64,000 nucleotides of DNA, taken from assembly GCF_022899935.1 (NCBI RefSeq), contig NZ_JALJCJ010000002.1, forward strand, positions 868,001 to 932,000, read 5' to 3'. The notes under the pieces are model-generated. The model saw nothing but the letters and a program-made list of their open reading frames with translations, searched no databases and was not told where the DNA came from. Every line of letters starts with the position of its first letter. Within the stretch, counting starts at the first letter, position 1. This DNA comes from Shinella curvata. Lineage in GTDB: Bacteria > Pseudomonadota > Alphaproteobacteria > Rhizobiales > Rhizobiaceae. Below, one piece after another: positions 18,774 through 28,093 of the stretch. The translations under genes were made by a program, and so were the position numbers.

Positions 18774-20120
18774 TTATTCGGTGGGGTCGTCGATTTTTCC
18801 GGCGGTCTTGAAAGTCAACTTTCCGTGAAAGCGGTCGGGACCGGATTTCCCGAATGTGTATCCCGTTTCCACGCTCGCCTTGCCAAATTTGTCGCGCAGC
18901 GTATTCATCGCGGCCTCCGCTGCGGCGCGACGACTGGCGGCGGGATCGACGAGATCGGGCGGATCGGCCCGGCCGGGATCGGTGAGATCGCTGACGCCGA
19001 TGCCGATCAGGCGGTATTTCGTGCCATCCGTCTCCTTGCGCAGAAGCTCGATGCCGGTGCGGAAGATCCGGTCGGCGAGCATGGTGGGGTCTTCGAGCCT
19101 GCGGTTGCGCGTGCGGCCTTTGAAATCGGCCGTCTTTAGCTTGAGCACGACGGTGTGACCGGCAATGCCGGATTTGCGCAGGCGCGCCGCAACCTTCTCA
19201 CTGAGGCGGCGCAGATGCGCGACGAGATCGTCATAGTTCGAGAGGTCGTCGAAGAACGTGGTCTCGGATGATACGCTCTTTGCCGCGTCATTCAGGTGCA
19301 CTTCGCGGTCGTCCTGACCGCGCGAGAGATGGAAAAGCCGCTTGCCCATCACGCCGTAACGGCGCATCAGGTCGGTTTCCTCCATGGTCTGGAGTTGCCC
19401 GACGCTGCGGATGCCGTCGCGCTCCAGCGTCTCTGCGAAGGCCTTGCCGACCCCCCAGATGAGCCGCACGGGCTTGTCCTTCAGGAAATCCAGCGCCTCT
19501 TTTTCACCGATGACGGAAAAGCCGCGCGGCTTGTTGAGATCCGAGGCCACCTTGGCGAGGAACTTGCAATAGGACAGGCCGACGGAGATGGTGATGCCCA
19601 CCTCCTTTTCTACACGCTGGACGAAGCGGGCGAGCACGCGGGCCGGGGGATCGTGATGCAGGCGCTCCGTACCCTTCAGTTCCAGAAAGGCTTCGTCGAT
19701 GGAGAGCGGCTGCACCAGCGGCGTCAGTTCCTGCATCATGGCACGCACTTCGCGGCCGACCTTGACGTATTTTTCCATGTCCGGTGGAATGACGATGGCG
19801 TTGGGGCAGGCTTCCAGCGCCTTGAACATCGGCATGGCCGAGCGCACGCCGTGAATGCGCGCGACATAACAGGCGGTGGAGACGACCCCACGCTTTCCGC
19901 CGCCGATGATGACGGGTTTGTCGGCAAGCTCGGGATTGTCGCGCTTCTCCACGGCGGCATAGAAGGCGTCGCAATCGATATGCGCCAGCGTCAGGTCATA
20001 GAGTTCGTCGTGGTAGACGAGGCGTGGGCTACCGCAGGCCCGGCATCGGCGCAGGTTCGCAGGCTGCCCGGTCAGGCAGTCGCGACAGAAGCCCGGTAAA
20101 CGCGTGGCGGCGGTGCTCAT
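18774..20120 (-). CDS. dinB: DNA polymerase IV
   Basis: This Y-family translesion polymerase has catalytic carboxylates in [12 protein letters not shown] and SIDEAFLEL, and a fingers/thumb region ending with the little-finger domain. At 448 residues it is about 90 longer than E. coli DinB. The N-terminus carries a four-cysteine motif (CRDC and CRAC, 11 residues apart) that could bind zinc, and the C-terminus is extended. The start is ATG 20120 or 20123. A LexA box at 20127-20141 directly adjoins the start codon, so SOS control is expected. Confidence 0.94.
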   Translation of the reverse strand: MSTAATRLPGFCRDCLTGQPANLRRCRACGSPRLVYHDELYDLTLAHIDCDAFYAAVEKRDNPELADKPVIIGGGKRGVVSTACYVARIHGVRSAMPMFKALEACPNAIVIPPDMEKYVKVGREVRAMMQELTPLVQPLSIDEAFLELKGTERLHHDPPARVLARFVQRVEKEVGITISVGLSYCKFLAKVASDLNKPRGFSVIGEKEALDFLKDKPVRLIWGVGKAFAETLERDGIRSVGQLQTMEETDLMRRYGVMGKRLFHLSRGQDDREVHLNDAAKSVSSETTFFDDLSNYDDLVAHLRRLSEKVAARLRKSGIAGHTVVLKLKTADFKGRTRNRRLEDPTMLADRIFRTGIELLRKETDGTKYRLIGIGVSDLTDPGRADPPDLVDPAASRRAAAEAAMNTLRDKFGKASVETGYTFGKSGPDRFHGKLTFKTAGKIDDPTE

Positions 20121-20126
20121 CATCAA

Positions 20127-20141
20127 GAACAAACATTGAAC
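20127..20141 (-). promoter_or_regulatory. LexA box (GAAC-N7-GAAC) at dinB
   Basis: GAAC at 20127-20130 and GAAC at 20138-20141 are separated by exactly seven bases, the alphaproteobacterial SOS box. It lies between the predicted -10 and the dinB start codon, so bound LexA would block initiation or early elongation. Confidence 0.78.
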
Positions 20142-20147
20142 ATCGCG

Positions 20148-20176
20148 ACATTAGTGCCTAAGTTCACGAGTCTCAA
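20148..20176 (-). promoter_or_regulatory. promoter of dinB
   Basis: Reading leftward, TTGAGA (20171-20176) and TAATGT (20148-20153) are separated by 17 bases. The transcript would start near 20141, inside the LexA box, giving a very short leader. Confidence 0.5.
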
Positions 20177-20243
20177 GTGTCACCGGGGCTGAATGCATGA
20201 CCGTACACAGACAGACGTCTAAGCGTTGTCTGGCGCTGATGGC

Positions 20244-20534
20244 TCACCAGTCGGCGGGGCCGGACAGCACAGCGTGGGCATGCATAACCGCTTCCGGCTT
20301 TGTGCCGGTCGCGTCACAGAAGGTCAGCAGATCCGGCTCGTGGCTCATGAGGAAATCGACGATGCCGGCGAGAAAACCGGGATCGTTGACGGCGTTGCGG
20401 ACATCGGAAGGCGCAACGCCCGTCAGTGCGAGAAAACGCGACAGAAGCTCCGGTTCGCCGGCAAGCCAGCCGAGGATGGCGACAGCGGTTGTTTCCGCGC
20501 CCTCGGTCGAAGGTGTATCTTTTTGGCTTTTCAT
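20244..20534 (-). CDS. DUF3572 family protein
   Basis: This 96-residue acidic helical protein belongs to DUF3572, a small alphaproteobacterial family that is usually encoded beside divK. The core [23 protein letters not shown] and the C-terminal [16 protein letters not shown] are characteristic. It has no signal peptide, so it should be cytoplasmic. The function is unknown. It is divergent from divK, and its stop lies about 100 bases from the dinB promoter. Confidence 0.86.
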   Translation of the reverse strand: MKSQKDTPSTEGAETTAVAILGWLAGEPELLSRFLALTGVAPSDVRNAVNDPGFLAGIVDFLMSHEPDLLTFCDATGTKPEAVMHAHAVLSGPADW

Positions 20535-20675
20535 CGTTTTTCCCCGGGAAATTTACCTTTTAATCAACCAAGTGACGCTAACGTGGCTGCGGTCAGGCTG
20601 GGTGATTTCGGCTTTGCCGCAACTTATCCATCTCCCGGTGGGTTGCAAGGCCGGTCACAGGAACAGGGACGCGCG

Positions 20676-21047
20676 ATGCCCAAGCAGGTCATGATTGTCG
20701 AGGACAATGAGCTCAACATGAAGCTCTTCCGGGACCTCATCGAGGCATCCGGCTACACGACCATCCAGACCCGGAATGGTATGGAAGCCCTTGATCTTGC
20801 GCGGAAATACCGCCCTGATCTGATTTTGATGGACATCCAGCTTCCGGAGGTTTCCGGCCTCGAAGTCACCAAGTGGCTGAAAGAGGACGACGAGCTTCAC
20901 GTCATTCCCGTCATCGCGGTCACGGCTTTTGCGATGAAGGGCGACGAGGAGCGCATCCGGCAGGGCGGCTGCGAGGCCTATGTCTCCAAACCGATTTCCG
21001 TGCCGAAATTCATTGAGACGATCAAAACCTATCTCGGCGACGCGTGA
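20676..21047 (+). CDS. divK: single-domain response regulator DivK
   Basis: This 123-residue receiver domain has no output domain. The acidic pocket is EDN at 9-11, the phosphorylated residue is Asp53 (ILMDIQLPE), the conserved Thr is in AVTAFAMKG, and the Lys is K105 (SKPIS). DivK acts with the DivJ/PleC kinases and DivL to control CtrA and the cell cycle. The ATG at 20676 gives the canonical DivK N-terminus [10 protein letters not shown]. pleD follows after 15 bases, as in Caulobacter, where DivK and PleD share the PleC/DivJ pathway. Confidence 0.96.
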   Translation: MPKQVMIVEDNELNMKLFRDLIEASGYTTIQTRNGMEALDLARKYRPDLILMDIQLPEVSGLEVTKWLKEDDELHVIPVIAVTAFAMKGDEERIRQGGCEAYVSKPISVPKFIETIKTYLGDA

Positions 21048-21062
21048 GGCAGGGGCGCGATC

Positions 21063-22430
21063 ATGACTGCACGCATCCTCGTCGTCGATGATATTCCCGC
21101 CAATGTGAAGCTGCTCGAAGCACGGCTTCTGGCGGAATATTTTGACGTCCTGACGGCCGAGAACGGCTATGAGGCGTTGTCGATCTGCGAACGCACCCAG
21201 GTAGACCTCATCCTGCTCGACATCATGATGCCCGGCATCGACGGGTTCGAGGTTTGCGAGCGGCTGAAGGCCAACCCGCGCACTGCGCATATCCCCGTCG
21301 TCATGGTGACGGCACTCGACCAGCCGTCCGACCGGGTGCGCGGCCTGAAGGCCGGCGCCGATGATTTTCTGACGAAGCCGGTCAATGACCTGCAGCTCAT
21401 GTCGCGGGTGAAAAGCCTTGTGCGCCTCAAGACGCTGACGGACGAATTGCGCATGCGCGCGACGACGGCGCGTGCGATCTCCCTGGAGGAGGGGCTCGAC
21501 AGCAATTTGGGTGACGAACCTGGCGACGTTCTGCTTGTCGACGGACGCGCGAGCTCCCAGGAGCGCATTGCACGGGCCCTGAAGCCTATCGCAGACGTCA
21601 CCAGCATCTCCGATCCGCAGGCGGCCTTGTTCCAGGCCGCCGAGAGCAATTACGAGCTCGTCATCGTCAACGCCAATTTCACCGACTACGATCCGCTGCG
21701 CCTTTGCTCGCAGCTGCGCTCGCTGGAGCGCATGCGCTTCCTGCCGATCCTGCTGATCGCGGAGCAGGGCGATGACAGCATGATCGTGCGCGCGATGGAT
21801 CTCGGCGTGACGGACTACCTGATACGGCCGATCGACCCGAACGAGCTGATTGCCCGCAGCCTCACGCAGATCCGCCGTAAACGCTGCAACGACCGTTTGC
21901 GTGCCAGTGTGCGCCAAACGATCGAGCTGGCCGTGACGGACGGCCTGACGGGCCTGCACAACCGCCGCTACCTCGACAACCACATGAAGCTTCTGATCGA
22001 CCGCGCGACAGCTCGCGGTCGCCCGCTCTCGGTCTGCATCACGGATATCGACCGCTTCAAGCTGGTCAACGATACCCATGGCCACGATGCCGGCGACGCG
22101 GTGCTGCGTGAATTCGCCAATCGCGTCCGCTCCGCCGTGCGCGGCGCCGATTTAGCCTGCCGCTATGGCGGGGAGGAGTTCGTGCTGGTCATGCCGGATA
22201 CGCCGGCGGATTTGGCGGCGGGGGTCGCGGAGCGTCTTCGGATGATCGTCGAGCGGGAGCCATTTCGCATTCCCGGAACGGACGCGCTGCTGCAGATCAC
22301 GGCCTCGATGGGGACGGCTTCCATCCTGCCGGAAGGCGACAGCCCGGATGCTTTGCTGAAGCGCGCCGATACCGCGCTCTACGAGGCCAAGCGCTCCGGC
22401 CGCAACCGCGTCGTGGCGGCCGCCGCCTGA
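21063..22430 (+). CDS. pleD: response regulator diguanylate cyclase PleD
   Basis: PleD makes cyclic di-GMP and controls the motile-to-sessile transition. The 455-residue protein has a REC domain with Asp53, a second degenerate REC domain (about 155-275), and a GGDEF domain with the active-site motif GGEEF at 369-373. The inhibitory I-site RxxD (RGAD, 360-363) is intact, so product feedback inhibition is expected. It is cotranscribed with divK. Confidence 0.96.
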   Translation: MTARILVVDDIPANVKLLEARLLAEYFDVLTAENGYEALSICERTQVDLILLDIMMPGIDGFEVCERLKANPRTAHIPVVMVTALDQPSDRVRGLKAGADDFLTKPVNDLQLMSRVKSLVRLKTLTDELRMRATTARAISLEEGLDSNLGDEPGDVLLVDGRASSQERIARALKPIADVTSISDPQAALFQAAESNYELVIVNANFTDYDPLRLCSQLRSLERMRFLPILLIAEQGDDSMIVRAMDLGVTDYLIRPIDPNELIARSLTQIRRKRCNDRLRASVRQTIELAVTDGLTGLHNRRYLDNHMKLLIDRATARGRPLSVCITDIDRFKLVNDTHGHDAGDAVLREFANRVRSAVRGADLACRYGGEEFVLVMPDTPADLAAGVAERLRMIVEREPFRIPGTDALLQITASMGTASILPEGDSPDALLKRADTALYEAKRSGRNRVVAAAA

Positions 22431-22850
22431 GTCGCGCCGAGCAGCCCTCTGTCCCGATTTTGTCCACAGGCATGATGTAGTCTGATCAAACGCTTGATTC
22501 CTCGGGCATTTGACCGCGTTGTGATCTTTCGCCACGGGGCGATTGATTAACACCCGTAAGCCGCAGGGCTGTAGCGAAATTTAGCCATAAATCGTACCAT
22601 TTGTTTTTGGCAATAAATTTCAATAGTTTGCGCCGGGTGCAATCTTGCCGTGCGAAGCTGCGTAATTTCGCTTTGGTTGAGTTCATTGCACGCAATGATT
22701 GCTTTTCGGTGGTGGCCTATTGTTGTCTTCTATAACGTAAGTGCCGCGGGCTGAAACAATCGGGCGCTCGCAGGTTAACTATGACACAAGGAGTCTTGAT
22801 GGAAACGTTAAGAATTCGTTGATTTTTTTTCTTTTTGGCGCGATGCTCAA
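22431..22850. other. gene-free stretch after pleD
   Basis: I see no convincing gene here on either strand. It is unusually AT-rich for this window around 22560-22700. The only translation signal is an AAGGAG ribosome-binding site in front of a 7-codon reading frame (ATG 22799 to TGA 22822), directly followed by a run of eight T. It may be the promoter region of the structured RNA candidate that follows. Confidence 0.4.
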
Positions 22851-23025
22851 CTCATGGGCGGCAAACAAGCCCGCACAACCGGTTACCCCATGATGCTAGG
22901 TCCGCCGCATCTCCTGGGTCGTGGGGTCGGTCGGTCGGTTGCGACAAATACGGAATCCTCGTGCCGTCGTCGTTTCTGACCGACCCCCGTTCAACGCCGC
23001 TCCCCTCGAGGGGGCGGCGTTTTTG
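22850..23025 (+). ncRNA. candidate structured small RNA between pleD and rpmG
   Basis: This non-coding stretch ends in a strong intrinsic terminator (22993-23025). Upstream, GGGGTCGGTC near 22922 can pair with GACCGACCCC near 22977, enclosing a nested stem (ACGG with CCGT, and CGAC with GTCG). That nesting and the terminator, with no protein gene ending there, indicate a small RNA of roughly 150-180 bases on the plus strand. The 5' end is unknown and no family was recognised. Confidence 0.5.
22993..23025 (+). terminator. intrinsic terminator of the small RNA candidate
   Basis: AACGCCGC pairs with GCGGCGTT and, inside that and past one bulged T, CCCC pairs with GGGG around a TCGA loop, followed by a run of five T. 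This is a strong rho-independent terminator for plus-strand transcripts. Confidence 0.85.
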
Positions 23026-23066
23026 ATTCCAACGACTGACAGGTTGCAATGCCAGGCCACAAAAGG

Positions 23067-23098
23067 AAAGGCGCCGGACGTTTCCGCCCAGCGCCTTT
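23067..23098 (-). terminator. intrinsic terminator of rpmG
   Basis: AAAGGCGC (23067-23074) and GCGCCTTT (23091-23098) form an 8-bp outer stem with further inner pairing. On the minus strand the stem runs into a T-rich tail. It lies 25 bases past the rpmG stop codon. Confidence 0.78.
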
Positions 23099-23122
23099 GC
23101 GAACCTGAGAAGGCTCCCAAGA

Positions 23123-23290
23123 TTACTTGATCTTGGTTTCCTTGAATTCGACGTGCTTCTTCGCGACCGGATCGTACTTCGTCTTGGTCATCTTGTCGGT
23201 CATCGTGCGGCTGTTCTTCGTCGTTACGTAGAAGAAACCGGTGTCGGCCGTCGACAGCAGCTTGATCTTGATGGTGGTAGCCTTGGCCAT
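23123..23290 (-). CDS. rpmG: 50S ribosomal protein L33
   Basis: This 55-residue basic protein begins [20 protein letters not shown] and ends VEFKETKIK, the standard L33 sequence. It contains no CxxC zinc ribbons, so it is the zinc-independent (C-minus) form. It lies downstream of the topA-rnr-MFS group on the minus strand, with its own terminator at 23067-23098. Confidence 0.95.
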   Translation of the reverse strand: MAKATTIKIKLLSTADTGFFYVTTKNSRTMTDKMTKTKYDPVAKKHVEFKETKIK

Positions 23291-23383
23291 GGTCGTCCTG
23301 CCTTTATCAAAAACGAAGCCGCGGACAGCCAGTCTGCTCCACGGCTTAAATCTGGGCGGAAACTACAAATCGCGCCCGAAAAG

Positions 23384-24568
23384 TCAACCCCGTTTCGGCC
23401 GGAAAACGATCCGGCCCAGGGAAAGTACGAGGTAAAAGCCGAAGAACGCGACGATTGCCCAGGCAAAACCGTCATTGCCGGAGACATCCATCGCCGCGCC
23501 GATCGCCTGCGGGCCGACGACCGTGCCGACGGCATAGCAGAAGATGAAGGCCGCATTGGCCGCTGCGAGGTCCGCGCCGACGAGTCGCGAGCCGAGATGG
23601 CTGAGGCCGACCGTATAGAGGCCTGCCACGCAGCCGCCCCATAACAACAGCACGATGGCCATCAGAAGCCAGTTCTGCGACACCCAGGGCAGCGACAGCG
23701 CGCCGATGAGGCCGATGACGGCCATGATGGTGAGAAGGCGCCGGCGATCCTTCATGCGGTCGGAGAGCATGCCCAGCGGGATTTGGAACGCCATGTTGCC
23801 GATGCCCATGACGGTCAAGAGGAGGGCCGCCTGTGGTTCGCTGAAGCCGGCCCGCGTGGCGTAGATCGGGAAGAGCGACAGGCCGCCGACTTCCACCGCA
23901 CCGAAGATGAAAACGGCCGCCGTCGCGGTCGGCACGAGAAGGATGTAGCGCATGAAATGCAGCTCCGGCTTCTCGTCGATGACAGGGCTTTCGCCACGGG
24001 CGATAAAGATGGGGATGGCGGCGACCAGGATGATCGCGGCACCGACCGCAAACGGCCGCACGCCGTCGCTGCCGAGAATGGAGAAGAGCAGGGGGCCGGT
24101 GGCAAAGCCCAGAGACAGCACCGTTGCGTAGATGCCGAGCACCAGGCCGCGACGGCGCGGCGGTGCGGCGGCGTTGATCCAGAATTCCGACAGGATGAAC
24201 AGCGTGGTGATCGCGCCGTGGAAGACGAGGCGCAACGGGAACCACAGCCAGAAATTCTCGATATAGTAGAAGCCAAGGCCGCTGATCGCAGACAGCAGGA
24301 TCGCCAGAAGCATCGTGGTCGACGTGCCCCAGGCGTGCGCCAGGCGGGTGGTAAAGGGCGCCGCGGCCATGGCGGCGATGCCGGCCATGGCGGAATTGAT
24401 GCCGATCATCGTGGGGGAGATGCCGCGCTTCTCCATGATGATGGAGAGCAGCGGGAGGCCGAGCCCGATGGCGATGCCGACAGCGGAAATGGCGGCGACG
24501 GCTGCGATGAGGGATCGCCAGTGGATATGTTCCACCGGGCCGGAGGTGCCGGATTGCGGCTGCGTCAT
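23384..24568 (-). CDS. major facilitator superfamily transporter
   Basis: This is a 394-residue inner-membrane carrier with about 12 hydrophobic helices. The cytoplasmic loop between helices 8 and 9 reads PLGMLSDRMKDRRRLL, the MFS signature loop of the second half. The pattern resembles the YfkF/sugar or drug-efflux type and the substrate is not predictable. The ATG at 24568 is chosen because the frame upstream of it (40 codons) overlaps the Nudix gene. It is encoded 13 bases after the Nudix stop. Confidence 0.88.
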   Translation of the reverse strand: MTQPQSGTSGPVEHIHWRSLIAAVAAISAVGIAIGLGLPLLSIIMEKRGISPTMIGINSAMAGIAAMAAAPFTTRLAHAWGTSTTMLLAILLSAISGLGFYYIENFWLWFPLRLVFHGAITTLFILSEFWINAAAPPRRRGLVLGIYATVLSLGFATGPLLFSILGSDGVRPFAVGAAIILVAAIPIFIARGESPVIDEKPELHFMRYILLVPTATAAVFIFGAVEVGGLSLFPIYATRAGFSEPQAALLLTVMGIGNMAFQIPLGMLSDRMKDRRRLLTIMAVIGLIGALSLPWVSQNWLLMAIVLLLWGGCVAGLYTVGLSHLGSRLVGADLAAANAAFIFCYAVGTVVGPQAIGAAMDVSGNDGFAWAIVAFFGFYLVLSLGRIVFRPKRG

Positions 24569-24581
24569 ATGCGATCGACCC

Positions 24582-25241
24582 TTAGAGCAGATCCCGGAGG
24601 AAGTGTCCGCGCTTGTTGCGATAGAGCGGCGCCGGCCTTCCGAAGGGGAGAGACTTGTCTTCCTGAATGCTTTTTTGAAGCTCTTCAAGGATCAATACGG
24701 TTATGTCGGGCATCTCGATGCCCTTATGATCAAAAATATCCACCCAGCGCACATCCTCAAGTTCGTGGCTGGCCGCTGCGCCGGCGGGATCGATGTTCGC
24801 TTCATCGGCAAAGAGCGTGAAGAAGCGTGTATCGAACCGGCGCACCATGCCGGCCGGCGTGATGGCGCGGGCGAGAAACCGCAGTTTCGAGAGATCGGGC
24901 CGGAAGGGCAGGCCGCCCGCAAGCGGCGCCTCGGCTGGCGCGCCGACGGTGATGCCCGCTTCTTCGTAGAGTTCTCGCAGGGCCGCGACCGCAAGCGCCC
25001 TCAGCCGCGAACCGGAACAGCGCGGCACCCGCACCGCCATGCGCTCGAGCGCCAGAGGGTTCAGCGGATTGGCGACGGAAACGAGGCGATCGCTCGCGTC
25101 GCGCCGGCCACCGGGAAAGACATAGACGTCGGGCATGAAGACATGTTTGCTGCTGCGTTTGCCGACAAGCACCCGCACATTCGCGCCCGACCGGTCGAGA
25201 AGCAGGATGGAGGCAGCGTCGACGGGCCGCACAGGCGTCAT
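24582..25241 (-). CDS. NUDIX hydrolase
   Basis: This 219-residue protein has a Nudix fold. PDVYVFPGGRRD provides the glycine-rich start, and the Nudix box ends in ALRELYEEAGI, separated from the start by an insertion of about 35 residues. That layout resembles the NUDT19/CoA-pyrophosphatase-like branch. The substrate (a nucleoside diphosphate or CoA derivative) is not clear. It overlaps the DUF983 gene upstream by four bases (ATGA) and is cotranscribed with it. Confidence 0.88.
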   Translation of the reverse strand: MTPVRPVDAASILLLDRSGANVRVLVGKRSSKHVFMPDVYVFPGGRRDASDRLVSVANPLNPLALERMAVRVPRCSGSRLRALAVAALRELYEEAGITVGAPAEAPLAGGLPFRPDLSKLRFLARAITPAGMVRRFDTRFFTLFADEANIDPAGAAASHELEDVRWVDIFDHKGIEMPDITVLILEELQKSIQEDKSLPFGRPAPLYRNKRGHFLRDLL

Positions 25242-25711
25242 ACGGTTTTGTCGCTATAGGCGGGTGTTTCGTCTGCGCCGGCATCGGGTTTGTCGCCGAA
25301 GCCGTGCATCTTGACGGCCCATTGCAGGCCGATCGTGCCGCCCTTGATAGGCTGCATCAGGATGAGGGAAAGGATAATGGTGATCGGCGCCCAAATGGCG
25401 AGGTGCTGCCAGGTGGTGAGTGGCCAGACGAGGTCGGTTGCCATATAGCCGCCGACGACGATGTGGCCGACGATGGTGATGACAAGATAGGGCGGCAGGT
25501 CGTCGGCGCGCTGATGCGTATAGTCCTCACCGCAGGCCGCGCAGTTCTCGACCGGCTTGAGGAAGGACTTGAACAGGCGACCGGTGCCGCAGGCCGGGCA
25601 GCGGTTGAGCAAACCGCGCTTGATGGCGCGGCCGACCGGCCGCTCCACCGTGCCGCTGCTTGCGGTGTCGCCGAAATGCAGCGTTCTGCCGTCGGTTTCG
25701 TTCGCCTGCAT
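25238..25711 (-). CDS. DUF983 family membrane protein
   Basis: This 157-residue protein has two CxxC pairs near the N-terminus (CPACGTGRLF and CAACGEDY), which form a predicted zinc ribbon, followed by two transmembrane helices (about residues 73-93 and 102-122). This is the DUF983 pattern. It lies in the rnr-to-MFS operon, 26 bases past the rnr stop. The function is unknown. Confidence 0.87.
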   Translation of the reverse strand: MQANETDGRTLHFGDTASSGTVERPVGRAIKRGLLNRCPACGTGRLFKSFLKPVENCAACGEDYTHQRADDLPPYLVITIVGHIVVGGYMATDLVWPLTTWQHLAIWAPITIILSLILMQPIKGGTIGLQWAVKMHGFGDKPDAGADETPAYSDKTV

Positions 25712-25737
25712 GTCCTGTCCTTCCTTGTCGGAACTGT

Positions 25738-28089
25738 TCAGCGTCGCCCACGCGGCGGGCGTGTGCCCGGTTGACGCCGCGTTTCGCCGCCCTTGCGCCG
25801 TCCCGATTTGTGAAAAGAACGCACCGCCGTCGGCATCTTGCGTCCTTCGCTGATCATGTCGAACCGCAGTGCGCCGGCGAGCGGCACCGCTTCCGCGAGC
25901 TTGACGCGCACCGTATCGCCGAGGCGGTAGCCGAGCCCGGTCTTTTCACCGGACAGGGCCTGATGGGCCTCGTCGTAGATATAATAATCGCGTCCGAGCA
26001 TAGATATAGGCACGAACCCGTCGGCACCATATTCGGGCAGGGTGACAAAAAGTCCCGCCTTGGTGACGCCGGAGACGCGGCCGTCGAATTCCTCGCCGAC
26101 ACGCTCGGCAAGATGGTGTGCGATCAGCCGGTCGACCGTGTCGCGCTCGGCCGCCATGGCACGGCGCTCGAAGGTCGAGATTTCGGCAGCGATATCGTCG
26201 AGCACGGCTTCCTCGTCCGGCGTGATGCCGCCTTCGCCGAGCCCGAGCGAGCCCACCAGCGCACGATGCACGATCAGGTCCGCATAGCGGCGGATCGGCG
26301 AGGTAAAGTGGGCGTATTTCATAAGATTGAGGCCGAAATGGCCGATATTCTCGGGGCTGTAGATCGCCTGGCTCTGCGAGCGCAGCACCATCTGGTTGAC
26401 CATCTCCTGGAACGGCTGGTCCGCCACCTTCGCGAGGATGCCGTTGAAATGGTTCGAGCGCATGTTGCCGCCCTTGACGAGCGATATGTCGAGCGTCTGC
26501 AGGAACTCGCGCAGCACCTCCTGCTTGGCGAGCGAAGGAGCATCGTGCACGCGGTAGATCAGGGCCTGCTTCTTTTTCTCAAGCGTTTCGGCGGCCGAGA
26601 CATTGGCCTGGATCATCATCTCTTCGATGAGCTTGTGCGCATCGAGCCGCGGCGGCACGAAGACCCGGTCGACGGTGCCGTCGGTTTTCAGCAGGATTTT
26701 CCGCTCGGGCATATCGAGTTCGAGCGGCTGGCGGCGGTTGCGGCCGACCGTCATGATCTTATAGGCCTGCCAGAGCGGCTTCAGGATCGTCTCGAGGATC
26801 GGGCCTGTCTTGTCGTCAGGCGCGCCGTCGATCGCTGCCTGCGCCTGCTGATAGGAGAGCTTGGCCGCGCTCTTCATCATGATGCGGTGGAAGGTGTGGC
26901 TCGCCTTGCGGCCCTCATGCGAGAAGACCATGCGCACGGCGAGCGCCGGCCGGTCGACACCTTCCTTCAGCGAGCAGAGATCGTTGGAAATGCGCTCCGG
27001 CAGCATGGGCACAACGCGATCCGGGAAATAGACAGAGTTGCCGCGCTTCTGCGCCTCGCGGTCGAGCGCCGATTTCGGACGGACATAATAGCTGACATCG
27101 GCAATCGCGACGGTGACGATCACGCCGCCCGGATTGTCCGGCGAGGTGTCCGGCTCGGCATAGACGGCGTCGTCGTGGTCCTTCGCGTCGGCCGGGTCGA
27201 TGGTGATGAGGGGGAGGCTGCGCCAGTCCTCGCGGTGCGCCATGGTGGCAGAGCCGGCAGCTTCCGCCTCGCGGATGACCGCATCCGGGAAGATGTGGGG
27301 AATGCCATGGGCGTAGATAGCGATCATCGAGATCGCCTTTTCCGAGGCGACGGAACCGACCACGCTCTTGACCTGCGCGCGCGGTAGACCATAGCGGCCC
27401 ATGCGCACGACATCGATTTCCACGAGATCGCCATCCTTGGCGCCCGCCGTGAACTGCGCCTCGACGTCCATTTCGTCGCCACGCCGGTCGATCGGCATGA
27501 TACGTCCCGCGCCGCCCGGCATGGTGCGGAACACGCCCATGCCGGAATTCTTCTTCTTGTCGAGAACCTTGATGACGCGGCCCGTATAGGCCGGGCCGCC
27601 GCGCTCCTTGGCGGGGAAGATTTTTGCCAGAACCCGGTCGCCGAGGCCGGCGACGGGTGCCTTGTCCTTGCGCGCGCCGCTTGACTGGCGGATCAGCACG
27701 GCTGGCGCCACGCCGGCATCATCGAGCCATTCCGCCGGGCGGCCGATCAGCTCGCCGTCGACGTCGCGCGTGGTGATGTCGAGAACGGTGACGGGGGGAA
27801 GGGCGCCGGGGCGCACCAGCGACTTGCGCCGTTTTTCGAGGAGGCCATCCTCCTCGAAGGATTTCAGCAGTGCCTTCAGTTCGACGCGCGTCTCGCCCTT
27901 CAGGCCGAAGGCCTTGGAGATTTCGCGTTTGGAGGCCTGTTCCGGGTGATCGGCGATGAAGCGTAACAGCACGTCGCGTGGCGGAATGGCGCCGTGGATG
28001 ATCGGCGTCTCGTCCGCAGGCGTTGCCTCACGGCCCGCGCGGCCGGGCCGTTTCGTTTGTCCTGCCCGGCTGCGTGGTTCCTTGCTCAT
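25738..28089 (-). CDS. rnr: ribonuclease R
   Basis: This 783-residue 3'-5' exoribonuclease degrades structured RNA. It has an N-terminal helix-turn-helix/cold-shock region, a catalytic RNB domain with the acidic cluster in TIDPADAKDHDDAVY, and a C-terminal S1 domain (VGEEFDGRVSGVTKAGLFVTL). The C-terminal tail is rich in Arg, Lys and Gly. Its ATG lies only four bases after the topA stop, so the two genes form one transcript. Confidence 0.95.
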   Translation of the reverse strand: MSKEPRSRAGQTKRPGRAGREATPADETPIIHGAIPPRDVLLRFIADHPEQASKREISKAFGLKGETRVELKALLKSFEEDGLLEKRRKSLVRPGALPPVTVLDITTRDVDGELIGRPAEWLDDAGVAPAVLIRQSSGARKDKAPVAGLGDRVLAKIFPAKERGGPAYTGRVIKVLDKKKNSGMGVFRTMPGGAGRIMPIDRRGDEMDVEAQFTAGAKDGDLVEIDVVRMGRYGLPRAQVKSVVGSVASEKAISMIAIYAHGIPHIFPDAVIREAEAAGSATMAHREDWRSLPLITIDPADAKDHDDAVYAEPDTSPDNPGGVIVTVAIADVSYYVRPKSALDREAQKRGNSVYFPDRVVPMLPERISNDLCSLKEGVDRPALAVRMVFSHEGRKASHTFHRIMMKSAAKLSYQQAQAAIDGAPDDKTGPILETILKPLWQAYKIMTVGRNRRQPLELDMPERKILLKTDGTVDRVFVPPRLDAHKLIEEMMIQANVSAAETLEKKKQALIYRVHDAPSLAKQEVLREFLQTLDISLVKGGNMRSNHFNGILAKVADQPFQEMVNQMVLRSQSQAIYSPENIGHFGLNLMKYAHFTSPIRRYADLIVHRALVGSLGLGEGGITPDEEAVLDDIAAEISTFERRAMAAERDTVDRLIAHHLAERVGEEFDGRVSGVTKAGLFVTLPEYGADGFVPISMLGRDYYIYDEAHQALSGEKTGLGYRLGDTVRVKLAEAVPLAGALRFDMISEGRKMPTAVRSFHKSGRRKGGETRRQPGTRPPRGRR

Positions 28090-28093
28090 GTCG

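Noticed and set aside
22486-22695. A 69-codon minus-strand frame in the gap after pleD
   Set aside because: No ribosome-binding site was seen, codon use is unlike the neighbours, and no domain is visible.
22921-22940. The GGTC tandem run as a microsatellite or CRISPR-like repeat
   Set aside because: It has only three or four units and is one arm of a hairpin in the small RNA candidate. No CRISPR array, insertion sequence or prophage gene was found in the window.
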